From Rhodobacter sp. (GTDB taxonomy: Bacteria; Pseudomonadota; Alphaproteobacteria; Rhodobacterales; Rhodobacteraceae), in assembly GCA_022824145.1 (NCBI GenBank), contig JAJEAY010000256.1, forward strand, positions 1 through 32,583: 32,583 nucleotides of DNA, read 5' to 3'. The notes beneath the pieces were generated by a model that was not told the DNA's origin, ran no database searches, and saw nothing but the letters and a program-made list of their open reading frames with translations. A program made the position numbers and the translations under genes. Below are positions 19,040-26,733 of the stretch, in pieces. Within the stretch, counting starts at the first letter, position 1. Every line of letters starts with the position of its first letter.

Positions 19040-20479
19040 TCAATAGAGGCGAAGGTATTCCTTCACTTCCCAGTCAGTGACCGCCTGATGATAGCGTTCC
19101 CACTCGTCGGTCTTGTATTCGAGATAGGATTTGAGCATCACTTTGCCCATGACGTGCTCGGCCAACCTGTCCTGGCACAGTGCCTCGACAGCGCTGAACA
19201 GCGTACGCGGCAGGCGCCGAATACCCAGATCGGCTAACTCGGTTTCGGTTTTCGAGTACAGGTCGAAGTCGGCCGGATTGCCGGGATCTGTCCTGTTCGC
19301 AATCCCCTGCACCATGCAGGCCAGATGCATCGCCATCGCCAGGTAGACGTTCATTGTCATGTCGCAGGCGCGGTTCTCAATGCAGTATCGGTTTTGCGGA
19401 AGCCGAAGCTGTGCCGAGCGGTTGTTGAAGCCGTAGGTGATGTTGGTAGGGGCCCAGGTCACAGTCCCGCCTTCGAATCCGCCGACACGGGGGACCAAGC
19501 CGTTATAGGAATTTACTGTGGGGCATGTGATCGCGGTGATCGCCTCGGCATGCTGCAGCACTCCGCCGACGGCCCAGCGACATTCGTCGCTCCAGTCGCC
19601 ATCCACGGTCTTGAAAATGTTCTCGCCCGGCCGGCTTTCATGGCTGATCGACACATTGATGTGCGCACCTGACCGCCAATCGCCCAAGGTGGGCTTCGGC
19701 ATGAAGGTCACGAACAGACCATGTTTCTTGGCCACTTCCTTGAGCAGGATGCGCAGAAACACAAAGCGGTCAGACATCTCCAGCATGTTCGTATAGTGAA
19801 AATCCAGTTCGAACTGCGAATAGCCGCCCTCGCAGACAACGTCATGCAGGTTCCATCCCAGCCCCTCGATGTAATCGATCATGTCCTTGAGGAAAGGCAT
19901 CGAATCGACGGAATACTCCAGGTCGTAGCCAAATGCCTGGCGACGCGGACGCACACCGCTTACAGGGTCGTCGTCAAATGCCTTGACCGGCAGACCGTGC
20001 TCGTCATGCTTCATGACGATGAACTCCGGCTCGACACCCGCATAGGCGCGGTAGCCGTCCCGGGCCGCCTCCTGCATCATGCGCCTGAGCGCCTGGCGCG
20101 GGCAGACATTGTAGGGTGCATCCTCCCAGTAGAGATCGGAAAAGATGATCGCCATCGACGTGTCCCACGGACAGATGTAGACGGCGTCAAGGTCCGGAAC
20201 CACCACCTGATCGCTGTCGGCGGGAGTGAGTTCGGGCACGTATGAGACCGAATGCACGGCAAACTGCGGTCCCGCACCCAAGCACAGATCCTCGAAGTCG
20301 CTCATCGGCACCGGCTTCGTTTTGGGGATGCCGTGCAGATCGATCCAAGCGGCCATCACGTAATTCACGCCTGCATCCTCCAAGCGCTTCCTGACTTCCG
20401 GAATCCTCGACCGGTTCCGTTCGACCGCATCACCAAAGCTCTCGAAGTAGATTTTTCCGTTCACGTTATCCTCGGGCAT
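19040..20479 (-). CDS. Glutamine synthetase-family ligase (GlnT/GMAS-like)
   Basis: A 479-residue ATP-dependent ligase of the glutamine synthetase superfamily. The N-terminal beta-grasp part includes the AWIDLHGIPKTKPVP segment. Catalytic-core marks are AGVEPEFIV, QFELDFHY, the ATP-binding KPTLGDWRSGAHINVS stretch, NSYNGLVPR, and the ENRACD segment, where housekeeping GlnA has ENR-x-PG. It belongs with accessory members such as GlnT and gamma-glutamylmethylamide synthetase rather than housekeeping GlnA. Such enzymes join glutamate to ammonia, methylamine or another amine. AGGAGAG precedes the start. The surrounding Rieske oxygenase and split glutamate synthase point to amine assimilation; the actual amine is unknown. 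Confidence 0.88.
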   Translation of the reverse strand: MPEDNVNGKIYFESFGDAVERNRSRIPEVRKRLEDAGVNYVMAAWIDLHGIPKTKPVPMSDFEDLCLGAGPQFAVHSVSYVPELTPADSDQVVVPDLDAVYICPWDTSMAIIFSDLYWEDAPYNVCPRQALRRMMQEAARDGYRAYAGVEPEFIVMKHDEHGLPVKAFDDDPVSGVRPRRQAFGYDLEYSVDSMPFLKDMIDYIEGLGWNLHDVVCEGGYSQFELDFHYTNMLEMSDRFVFLRILLKEVAKKHGLFVTFMPKPTLGDWRSGAHINVSISHESRPGENIFKTVDGDWSDECRWAVGGVLQHAEAITAITCPTVNSYNGLVPRVGGFEGGTVTWAPTNITYGFNNRSAQLRLPQNRYCIENRACDMTMNVYLAMAMHLACMVQGIANRTDPGNPADFDLYSKTETELADLGIRRLPRTLFSAVEALCQDRLAEHVMGKVMLKSYLEYKTDEWERYHQAVTDWEVKEYLRLY

Positions 20480-20515
20480 TTTATCTCTCCTGTCCGTCGT
20501 TTGCCGCGCGCGCCA

Positions 20516-20866
20516 TCATGTCCGGGTCGCGGCGGGGATGGAATTTGAGCGGCTGCGCGCCGCCATCTGTCTAATTCCAGTCTCATGATCTGCATTTCCC
20601 GGCCTTGCGAACAACGGCGTCTCCGCCAGATCCGCGACCATCGGCATGGATGCATCCGGGTGACTCTTGCCCGGATGGAAGTCAACGAATCCACCGCAGG
20701 ACGGGTACCGACGCGTGAGGCCGTCGTGGACCGCCGTGATGCTGCCCCGCGTCATCTTGCCAGCGGGCCATGCCTCGAAAGCGCCGATGCAGCCACCGCT
20801 CGTCGCCAGAATCCTGCTGAACGCGTCGGTCAGGTTCGGCTCACGCGGCATCGACCCGTCAGGCAT
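20516..20866 (-). CDS. Small hypothetical protein in the amine cluster
   Basis: A 116-residue frame whose ATG lies three bases after the glyoxalase-like gene's stop, with AAGGA at about 9 bases upstream. The spacing fits an operon gene. The translation has a protein-like first half (LTDAFSRILATSGGCIGAFEAW) and a basic C-terminus; I recognise no family. Without it there would be a 390-base hole inside an otherwise tight operon. It could also be a decayed remnant. Confidence 0.35.
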   Translation of the reverse strand: MPDGSMPREPNLTDAFSRILATSGGCIGAFEAWPAGKMTRGSITAVHDGLTRRYPSCGGFVDFHPGKSHPDASMPMVADLAETPLFARPGNADHETGIRQMAARSRSNSIPAATRT

Positions 20867-20869
20867 GGG

Positions 20870-21313
20870 TCAGGATCCTTCCTCGGCCAGATGTTTCAGG
20901 ATGGATTCGTTGAGCTCGACCTTGTAGCCGTCCGGATCCTCGCAAAACGCGATAACGCGCGTGCCGCCCTTCATCGGCCCGGGCGGACGGGTGATGTTGA
21001 CGCCGGCCGCCGCCAGTTCTTCGCACGCCTTGTAGACATCCGGGGTCTCGACGCAGATGTGGCCCCACCCATTGCCCTTTTCGTACGGCTCCGCCTGATC
21101 CCAGTTCGCCGTCAGTTCCAGTGTCGGGAACTCAGCTTCAGGGCCGTAGCCGATGAACGTGTTGGTGAACCTGCCCTTAGGATAGTCGGTGCGGCGCAGC
21201 ACCGTCATACCCAGGATGCCGCAATAGAACTGCAGCGACCTGTCCGTGTCCATCACGCGCATCATCGTGTGCGCAAGGCGGAAGCCGCTTGAGATGCCGG
21301 AATCGTCGGTCAT
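20870..21313 (-). CDS. gloA: Glyoxalase I-like VOC protein (lactoylglutathione lyase)
   Basis: A 147-residue vicinal-oxygen-chelate protein with two beta-alpha-beta modules. All four glyoxalase I metal ligands are visible: H15 (LAHTMMRV), E66 (LELTANW), H85 (WGHICVET) and E133 (GYKVELNE). FYCGILGM and YKACEELAAAGV are family marks. The known GloA reaction turns the methylglyoxal-glutathione hemithioacetal into lactoylglutathione. It starts 16 bases after the Rieske gene with a good AAGGAAA site. Inside this cluster it may detoxify an aldehyde from the oxygenase step (inference), or it may be a specialised paralogue. Confidence 0.87.
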   Translation of the reverse strand: MTDDSGISSGFRLAHTMMRVMDTDRSLQFYCGILGMTVLRRTDYPKGRFTNTFIGYGPEAEFPTLELTANWDQAEPYEKGNGWGHICVETPDVYKACEELAAAGVNITRPPGPMKGGTRVIAFCEDPDGYKVELNESILKHLAEEGS

Positions 21314-21329
21314 GTAGAGTTTCCTTTCG

Positions 21330-22442
21330 TCAGTGCCCGCCGTGGCCGATCACGTCACGAGCCACGAGCGACTGAAAAGCGTGGACGCTGTCTTCCCAGA
21401 CCGGAGACAGGATCCCTCCGGTGTCGGAGACTGGTGAGGCGCGGCCCGCCTGCAGTCGTTCGACCATTTCATGGTCTTCCTTGTGGACGTCCCACCAGAG
21501 CCTTTTCAACCCTTCGATCTCGCCTGAGCCCAGCTGCCTGCCGCCTGTCATGTACAGCCCGCGCTTCTGGTTCATCGTGCCCGGGCCGGTCGGGATGTTG
21601 AGATACACCCCCAACTGATCCGGAAAATACCGGCCAAGGATGAAATTCGGATAAAGGGCCAGGTAGCGCGAACTGACGGCCAGGCTTCCTGAGGTGCCGA
21701 CCTCTTCGTCTAGATCCACGGCACTGCCCATGCAGTTGCCGTCAATGATCGTGTAGTGGTCCGACAAAGGCTGATCGGTGGTCGAACTGTGCACGAACTG
21801 CACGTGATAGGGTTCGATGAAGTTCTCCATGATGAACTTCCAGTTCGTCGAGATCTCGCCAAAATCCAATGTGCCGATGCAATCGACGTTCTGCCAGTCG
21901 ACCCCTCCAAGCCGTTCCATCAACGACCCGGCATAGTCCTCGAAAGGCGACGCTTCGCCGTTTACGTTGACGAAAATCCAGTCCTGCCAGACATGGGTTC
22001 GCACCGGGGCCAGACCATTCCGCGACCTGTCGAAACCCTTGGCTTCTTGCTGCCCGGCGCCGCCGAAATGCGGCGAGGCCCTCAGTGTTCCGTTCAGATC
22101 GTATGCCCAGGCATGGTAGGGGCAGCGGATCAGCTTTCCGACGTTTCCCGGCTTGTCGACCAATGTCAGGCACCGGTGCCGGCAGACGTTGTGGAATGCG
22201 TTGATCTCACCCGCGCCGTTGCGCACCATGAGCAACGGCTGGCCCGCGACGGTTACGGGCACGGCATCACCGGCCTCCTTCATTTCGTGCGCGAACCCGA
22301 TGCAGACCCAGTTCCGTGCAAAGACAGACCGGCATTCGACATTCCAGAATTCTTGGTCCCTGTAGGCCGCCGCCGGCAGCCCGCGTCTAGGCTCCGTTTC
22401 CTCCAGAAAGGACTCAAGCAGGGTTTGCATGTCGCTTGTCAT
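21330..22442 (-). CDS. Rieske non-haem iron oxygenase, alpha subunit
   Basis: A 370-residue ring-hydroxylating-type oxygenase. The Rieske [2Fe-2S] site is complete: C87-x-H89 and C107-x-x-H110 (CRHRC, CPYH). The mononuclear iron site shows the NFIEPYHVQFVH pattern. The overall type is closer to N-demethylating members (glycine betaine, carnitine, stachydrine oxygenases) than to classic aromatic dioxygenases, judged from motif style. I use the ATG at 22442; an in-frame GTG at 22454 and an ATG at 22430 are alternatives. These enzymes need a ferredoxin reductase, and none is in this window. It is the first gene of a run with the VOC, ligase and hydrolase genes. Confidence 0.9.
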   Translation of the reverse strand: MTSDMQTLLESFLEETEPRRGLPAAAYRDQEFWNVECRSVFARNWVCIGFAHEMKEAGDAVPVTVAGQPLLMVRNGAGEINAFHNVCRHRCLTLVDKPGNVGKLIRCPYHAWAYDLNGTLRASPHFGGAGQQEAKGFDRSRNGLAPVRTHVWQDWIFVNVNGEASPFEDYAGSLMERLGGVDWQNVDCIGTLDFGEISTNWKFIMENFIEPYHVQFVHSSTTDQPLSDHYTIIDGNCMGSAVDLDEEVGTSGSLAVSSRYLALYPNFILGRYFPDQLGVYLNIPTGPGTMNQKRGLYMTGGRQLGSGEIEGLKRLWWDVHKEDHEMVERLQAGRASPVSDTGGILSPVWEDSVHAFQSLVARDVIGHGGH

Positions 22443-22548
22443 TCTTCCGGCCACCAGTGTGCTTCAGGTTAGGTCTCTGTCGGTTCTCCAATCGGAAGTA
22501 CTCGTAATTCCGCTCGGCAGTGAACTCCGGGATTGATGCGCTGTCCAG

Positions 22549-22578
22549 AAAAAATCTGCTGTTTTCGCAGGAATTTTT
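22549..22578. promoter_or_regulatory. AT-rich imperfect inverted repeat upstream of the Rieske gene
   Basis: AAAAAATCTGC and GCAGGAATTTTT form an imperfect inverted repeat with a 7-base spacer, about 105 bases upstream of the Rieske start. An AT-rich dyad in this position would suit an Lrp/AsnC-type or other operator. The assignment rests on position and symmetry only. Confidence 0.3.
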
Positions 22579-22976
22579 CACGAAACCGTAGCATTGACGA
22601 CAATTGTTGGCCTAAATCTGAACATTCCGAAGCCAGATCACCTCATGGGATCAATTCCGTCTGCCCGAGGCGGATCGTCGCTCGCTTCGCTTCGAATCAA
22701 TCACCGACGCGGCGACGGCGGAACTCAGGAACGGGACCGCCTGATGCAGTCCGGCCGGAATCGCGACTGGCGAAGCGAAAGCATCAACGGCTCTACTGCC
22801 GTTCCAGAACGAATGGGCCTGCTCCGACAAATGGTTTCCTGAGCGGTCGCCTTCCGAACTCGGCGCTGCCGATCGATCGGCCCGTCACCGATCTCTTCTG
22901 TTCCTGCCTCGCTCGATCTCTCGCCCGGCGGGCAGTGCTGAATGCCTGTCAGTACGGGAGGAAACGGCTGGCGCCT

Positions 22977-23009
22977 CTCCCGTCGACCCGCACGGCCGCG
23001 AAACGGGAG
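22977..23009 (-). terminator. Weak stem-loop after the FMN synthase gene
   Basis: CTCCCGT and ACGGGAG can pair as a 7-bp stem across a 19-base loop, starting 6 bases beyond the stop codon. No T-run follows, so any termination role is uncertain. Confidence 0.2.
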
Positions 23010-23014
23010 CCCGT

Positions 23015-24352
23015 CTAGAATTCTCCCTTTCCCGGATACCAGTCGGTACCTGCCAACGGCACCTTGGCCATCGCCGCGGCTTCCATGGTTAGGGCACAGA
23101 GATCTTCCGCCTCAAAATTGCGCAGGTGACTATGACCGCAGGCACGCGCTATCGTCTGCGCCTCGAGAGTCATGACCTTGAGATAGTTGCGAAGCCGCCG
23201 CCCAGCCTCCACCGGATCCAGCCTGGCGGCCAGATCAGGGTTCTGGGTAGTGATGCCTGCCGGATCCTGTCCTTCATGCCAGTCGTCATAGGCGCCCGAA
23301 GTGGAGCCAAGCTCCTGGTATTCAGCTTCCCATTTGGGATCATTGTCACCAATAGCAATGAGCGCGGCCGTGCCGATGGCGACCGCATCCGCACCGAGCG
23401 CGAGCGCCTTCGCGACATCGGCCCCGCTGCGGATTCCCCCCGATATCACCAACTGCACCTCGCGATGCACGTCCAGATCCCGCAGCGCCTGCACGGCGGG
23501 GCGGATGCACGCCAGCGTCGGCAGGCCCACATGCTCGATGAACACGTCCTGCGTGGCCGCGGTGCCGCCCTGCATGCCGTCCATGACCACCACGTCGGCC
23601 CCGGCTTTCACTGCCAAGGCCGTGTCGTAGTAGGGCCGCGTCGCGCCGACCTTGACGTAGACCGGCACCCTCCAGTCCGTAATCTCCCGCAGTTCAAGTA
23701 TCTTGATCTCGAGATCGTCCGGTCCCGTCCAGTCAGGATGGCGGCATGCCGAACGCTGGTCGATCCCCTTTGGCAACGTTCGCATTTCCGCTACGCGATC
23801 GGAAATCTTCTGGCCCAGCAGCATGCCTCCGCCGCCAGGCTTGGCGCCCTGCCCCACGACGACCTCAATGGCATCCGCGTTGCGTAGATCGTCGGGATTC
23901 ATGCCGTAGCGCGAAGGCAGGTACTGGTAGACCAGTCTGGACGAATGCCGCCGTTCCTCCGGCGTCATACCGCCATCACCCGTCGTGGTTGACGTGCCTG
24001 CGGCCGAGGCGCCGCGTCCAAGCGCCTCTTTTGCTGGCCCTGACAGCGCACCGAAGCTCATGCCCGCAATGGTGATCGGGATATCAAGCTCAATCGGTTT
24101 CATGGCGTGGCGGGTACCCAGCGTCACCGAAGTGTCGCAGCGCTCGCGATACCCTTCGAGCGGATACCGTGACACCGAGGCACCAAGAAACAGCAGGTCG
24201 TCGAAATGCGGCACGCGGCGCTTTGCGCCTCCGCCGCGGATGTCGTATATTCCGGTGGCGGCTGCGCGGCGGATTTCGGCATTGACTTCATTGGTGAACG
24301 TCGCCGACTGGATCGGCACGGTGCGTGGAGCAGCCGTGTCAATGTCTTTCAT
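23015..24352 (-). CDS. FMN-binding glutamate synthase domain protein (MgsC/GlxD-like)
   Basis: A 445-residue protein equal to the central FMN-binding synthase domain of glutamate synthase, present as a separate polypeptide. Marks include MSFGALSGPAKEALGRGA, TTTGDGGM, GQGAKPGGGGMLLG, the TIM-barrel segment VMDGMQGGTAATQ and SGGIRSGADVAKALALGADAVAIG (FMN phosphate binding). It would build glutamate or N-methylglutamate from 2-oxoglutarate and the amine delivered by the partner subunit. AGAGGAG lies 6 bases before the ATG at 24352, which decides against the ATG two codons upstream. It is the third gene of a three-gene block with the amidotransferase and GXGXG proteins. Confidence 0.88.
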   Translation of the reverse strand: MKDIDTAAPRTVPIQSATFTNEVNAEIRRAAATGIYDIRGGGAKRRVPHFDDLLFLGASVSRYPLEGYRERCDTSVTLGTRHAMKPIELDIPITIAGMSFGALSGPAKEALGRGASAAGTSTTTGDGGMTPEERRHSSRLVYQYLPSRYGMNPDDLRNADAIEVVVGQGAKPGGGGMLLGQKISDRVAEMRTLPKGIDQRSACRHPDWTGPDDLEIKILELREITDWRVPVYVKVGATRPYYDTALAVKAGADVVVMDGMQGGTAATQDVFIEHVGLPTLACIRPAVQALRDLDVHREVQLVISGGIRSGADVAKALALGADAVAIGTAALIAIGDNDPKWEAEYQELGSTSGAYDDWHEGQDPAGITTQNPDLAARLDPVEAGRRLRNYLKVMTLEAQTIARACGHSHLRNFEAEDLCALTMEAAAMAKVPLAGTDWYPGKGEF

Positions 24353-24363
24353 GCCCATCTCCT

Positions 24364-25047
24364 CTAGTAGTCAGCGACGTTGTCGATATCGAAATTGTAG
24401 AGCTTGCGGGCGGACCCGTAACGCCTGAACTCCGTCGGAGCGGCATCCGAATCCGCCCGTTCAAGCAAGTCCTTTAGGATGACGACATGCTCGGGCCGCA
24501 TTTCCTTTTCCACGCAGTCCGCGCCAAGGCTCTTGACCGAACCGCGTACGAAGAGCCGCGCCTCGTAGATCGAGTCGCCCAGCGCGTCACCCGCGTCGCC
24601 GCATACGACGAGATTCCCGGCCTGCGCCATAAAGGCCGACATGTGCCCGACATTTCCGTGCACCACGATGTCGATGCCCTTCATCGATATTCCGCAGCGC
24701 GAGGAGGCATTGCCCTTGATCACCAGCAGCCCGCCCCGACCTGTGGCCCCAGCATACTGGCTGGCATCGCCATCGACGACCATCGAACCCGACATCATGT
24801 TTTCGGCGACACCGGGACCAACCGAGCCCTCGACCCTGATTGTTGCACGCTGGTTCATCCCTCCACAATAGTACCCGGTCGAGCCCCTGACGAAGACTTC
24901 GAGCGGCGCATCCAGCCCCACGGCGACCGCATGGCTTCCCCTCGGGTTCACCACTTCCCATCTGCCTTGGCTGGCTCCCTCGTCCTGCGCATGCAGGGCG
25001 GAATTCAGCCCGCGCAGGCCCCGCTCGGCGAGATCGTATGTCTGCAT
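24364..25047 (-). CDS. GXGXG-domain glutamate synthase-like protein (MgsB/GlxC-like)
   Basis: A 227-residue protein made of the right-handed beta-helix found at the C-terminus of glutamate synthase large subunits. Repeated G-x-x-G turns are spread over residues about 50-180 (GYYCGGMNQRATIRVEGSVG, GDASQYAGATGRGGLLVIKG, GNVGHMSAFMAQAGNLVVCG). It has no catalytic residues of its own; the domain holds the synthase and amidase parts together. The ATG at 25047 is one base after the amidotransferase stop, with GGAG 8 bases upstream, so the two are translationally linked. Confidence 0.87.
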   Translation of the reverse strand: MQTYDLAERGLRGLNSALHAQDEGASQGRWEVVNPRGSHAVAVGLDAPLEVFVRGSTGYYCGGMNQRATIRVEGSVGPGVAENMMSGSMVVDGDASQYAGATGRGGLLVIKGNASSRCGISMKGIDIVVHGNVGHMSAFMAQAGNLVVCGDAGDALGDSIYEARLFVRGSVKSLGADCVEKEMRPEHVVILKDLLERADSDAAPTEFRRYGSARKLYNFDIDNVADY

Positions 25048-25048
25048 C

Positions 25049-25945
25049 TCAATGACTCCAGAAATAGACAGTCGCTGGTTCAGGCTCCCAGATGCGCGCA
25101 TCCTCGATTCCCGGAAGGCTCACCAGCGCCCGGTATTCGCTGCCGAACGCCACGTACCGGCTTGTTTCGCCCATCACAGCCGGTTTGCAGGCGATGGGAT
25201 CACGCAACACGCCGAAGCCGTCTCTCGTGCCGACAACGAAAGTGAAGAATCCATCGAGATCCTCCAGCGAGCCGTCCAGCGCCTCGCCAAGGGACGCGCC
25301 GTTCCGCATCTTCCATGTCAGGTAGGCGGCTCCGACTTCGGTGTCGTTCATCGACTCGATCCGAACGCCTTTGCGCATGAGCTTGCGGCGAAGGTCGTTG
25401 TGGTTCGATAGCGAGCCGTTGTGTACCAGGCACTGATCCGCGGCGGTGGAGTACGGATGCGCCCCTTCCGTCGTCACCGCGGATTCCGTGGCCATTCGGG
25501 TATGTCCGATGCCATGCGTGCCTTCCATCCGGTACAGCGCGAACCGGTCAGCAACGTCTCGGGGCAGCCCCACCTCCTTGTAGATCTCGATAGATTCTCC
25601 ATCGGACATCACCCGTATGCCTGTACGCAGTTCGCGAACCGACTTCCTCGCCGCATGCACATTGGCTGCGTCCAGTTCCAGCACTGCGTGTGTGTCGATG
25701 CGACGACAAACGACCTCGGTGTCCAATGCCCGCCCCAGTTCCTGCGCCAAGCCGTCAAAATCCTGATCCGGCCGATCCGACTGCACCGTTAGCTTTGCCT
25801 TCCCGCGCTTGCCTCTGCCATAGATCGCGATGCCGGCACTGTCCGGTCCCCGATCCGTCATGGTTATCAGCATCTGCGTGAGCATTTCGCCCAATTTCGG
25901 CTCGAGTTCCCTGTCCTTTAGGAACAGCCCTACAATCCCGCACAT
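25049..25945 (-). CDS. Class II glutamine amidotransferase (MgsA/GlxB-like)
   Basis: A 298-residue N-terminal-nucleophile amidotransferase. The sequence starts MCGIVGLF, so removal of Met leaves Cys as the catalytic nucleophile; TDRGPDSAG and later GHTRMATES and VHNGSLSNH are the usual binding motifs. It corresponds to the glutaminase domain of glutamate synthase as a separate subunit, as in N-methylglutamate synthase (MgsA) and GlxB of Sinorhizobium. It would release ammonia from glutamine, or methylamine from gamma-glutamylmethylamide. GGAAGGGA precedes the ATG. It is the first gene of the three-gene synthase block. Confidence 0.9.
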   Translation of the reverse strand: MCGIVGLFLKDRELEPKLGEMLTQMLITMTDRGPDSAGIAIYGRGKRGKAKLTVQSDRPDQDFDGLAQELGRALDTEVVCRRIDTHAVLELDAANVHAARKSVRELRTGIRVMSDGESIEIYKEVGLPRDVADRFALYRMEGTHGIGHTRMATESAVTTEGAHPYSTAADQCLVHNGSLSNHNDLRRKLMRKGVRIESMNDTEVGAAYLTWKMRNGASLGEALDGSLEDLDGFFTFVVGTRDGFGVLRDPIACKPAVMGETSRYVAFGSEYRALVSLPGIEDARIWEPEPATVYFWSH

Positions 25946-25979
25946 GGATCGAATCCCTTCCTGGCCCTTCGACCCCGGT

Positions 25980-26201
25980 TTAGCGAATGCCGCGACGAAA
26001 GGGGATTACATACTTGAGCAGCCATTTGCCAGCCGTCCAGACAGCGCCCTGCAAGTATTTCCATTCATCGTCACGCTTCGCCGACGTGTTTAGCACGGCC
26101 CGCACGATGTTTTTCGGTGTGTCAGAGATCAGGTCCGGCAGCGGCTTCTCGACCGGACGGCCACGACCGCGCTTCGGTTCACGATCCGTCAGTTCAGTCA
26201 G
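25980..26201 (-). CDS. Small basic protein, start uncertain (CTG or frameshift)
   Basis: A frame of about 73 residues reading TELTDREPKRGRGRPVEKPL, then PDLISDTPKNIVRAVLNTSA and EWKYLQGAVWTAGKWLLKYV, ending at TAA. It has an AT-hook-like RGRP near the N-terminus and an amphipathic Trp-rich C-terminus. The composition is that of a genuine small protein. No ATG, GTG or TTG opens this frame. A CTG at 26201 lies 10 bases after GGAGG at 26212-26216. Alternatively, an ATG at 26217-26219 reads MEVSAN then TGA overlapping that CTG, so a one-base frameshift may have separated the true start. It lies 34 bases upstream of the amidotransferase gene on the same strand. Function unknown. Confidence 0.45.
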   Translation of the reverse strand: MTELTDREPKRGRGRPVEKPLPDLISDTPKNIVRAVLNTSAKRDDEWKYLQGAVWTAGKWLLKYVIPFRRGIR

Positions 26202-26207
26202 TTCGCG

Positions 26208-26733
26208 CTAACCTCCATCTGCCAACAGTGACGTGACTTGCTTGTTCTGACCGCTCCGTGCACCGTTGGCTCACTGCACCACAAGGAGCGCAGTGCCTTC
26301 CTCACGTCGCCCGCGCTGCCGAGATTTTCTGGATTTGTCTCGTTCTGGCCCCGCTGGACAATCCGTTGTCCTTCTCGGGGGGCCTGTAGGGCAGGAAACG
26401 GCCTTCCATTCTGGCCACCATTTCGCGCATCTGATCTATGGTGTCGTCTTCGCGGACGTTTTGACGGCCGGAGAACCCTCCGACATACCCGTGTATTTGC
26501 GCCGTCTGCACATCGCTTCCGCCTCAGTGAAAGGCCGGGAGCGGAACTCTTCAATAGAACTGGGAAGTTCGAAAAAGGGTCAACCGGAATCCCAACCCGG
26601 TGGCCAATCCCTGAGGCACGGAGTTGCGGAAATGCTCAGCCGGGCAGTGGTGGTTGGAGATGGGCTGAATGCCGGTGCCGCCGCTGACGAAACCGCACCC
26701 TCACGATATGGCAGGCGGAACTGCAAAAGCCGG
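26208..26733 (-). other. Gene-poor stretch with one remnant
   Basis: About 525 bases between the small basic protein and proS. Apart from the decayed frame at 26302-26577 nothing is recognised. The plus-strand open frame across the region has a Trp/Arg/Cys-rich translation typical of an antisense frame. Confidence 0.4.
26302..26577 (-). pseudogene. Decayed ORF fragment of unknown family
   Basis: A minus-strand open frame from about 26577 to the TGA at 26302 that reads like real protein (ELPSSIEEFRSRPFTEAEAM, then DDTIDQMREMVARMEGRF, DNGLSSGART). The only ATG is internal, at 26511, and a stop lies just upstream of 26577, so the N-terminus seems lost. The opposite frames look random. I could not assign a family; a mobile-element origin is possible but not shown. 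Confidence 0.35.

Larger units (their letters stand above)
22443..23014 (-). other. Intergenic stretch between the two halves of the amine cluster
   Basis: About 570 bases between the FMN glutamate-synthase gene and the Rieske gene. No gene is recognised. The part near the Rieske gene is AT-rich (about 22545-22625) and holds an imperfect inverted repeat, consistent with a promoter or operator. The part next to the synthase stop is GC-rich and contains a weak stem. Confidence 0.5.
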
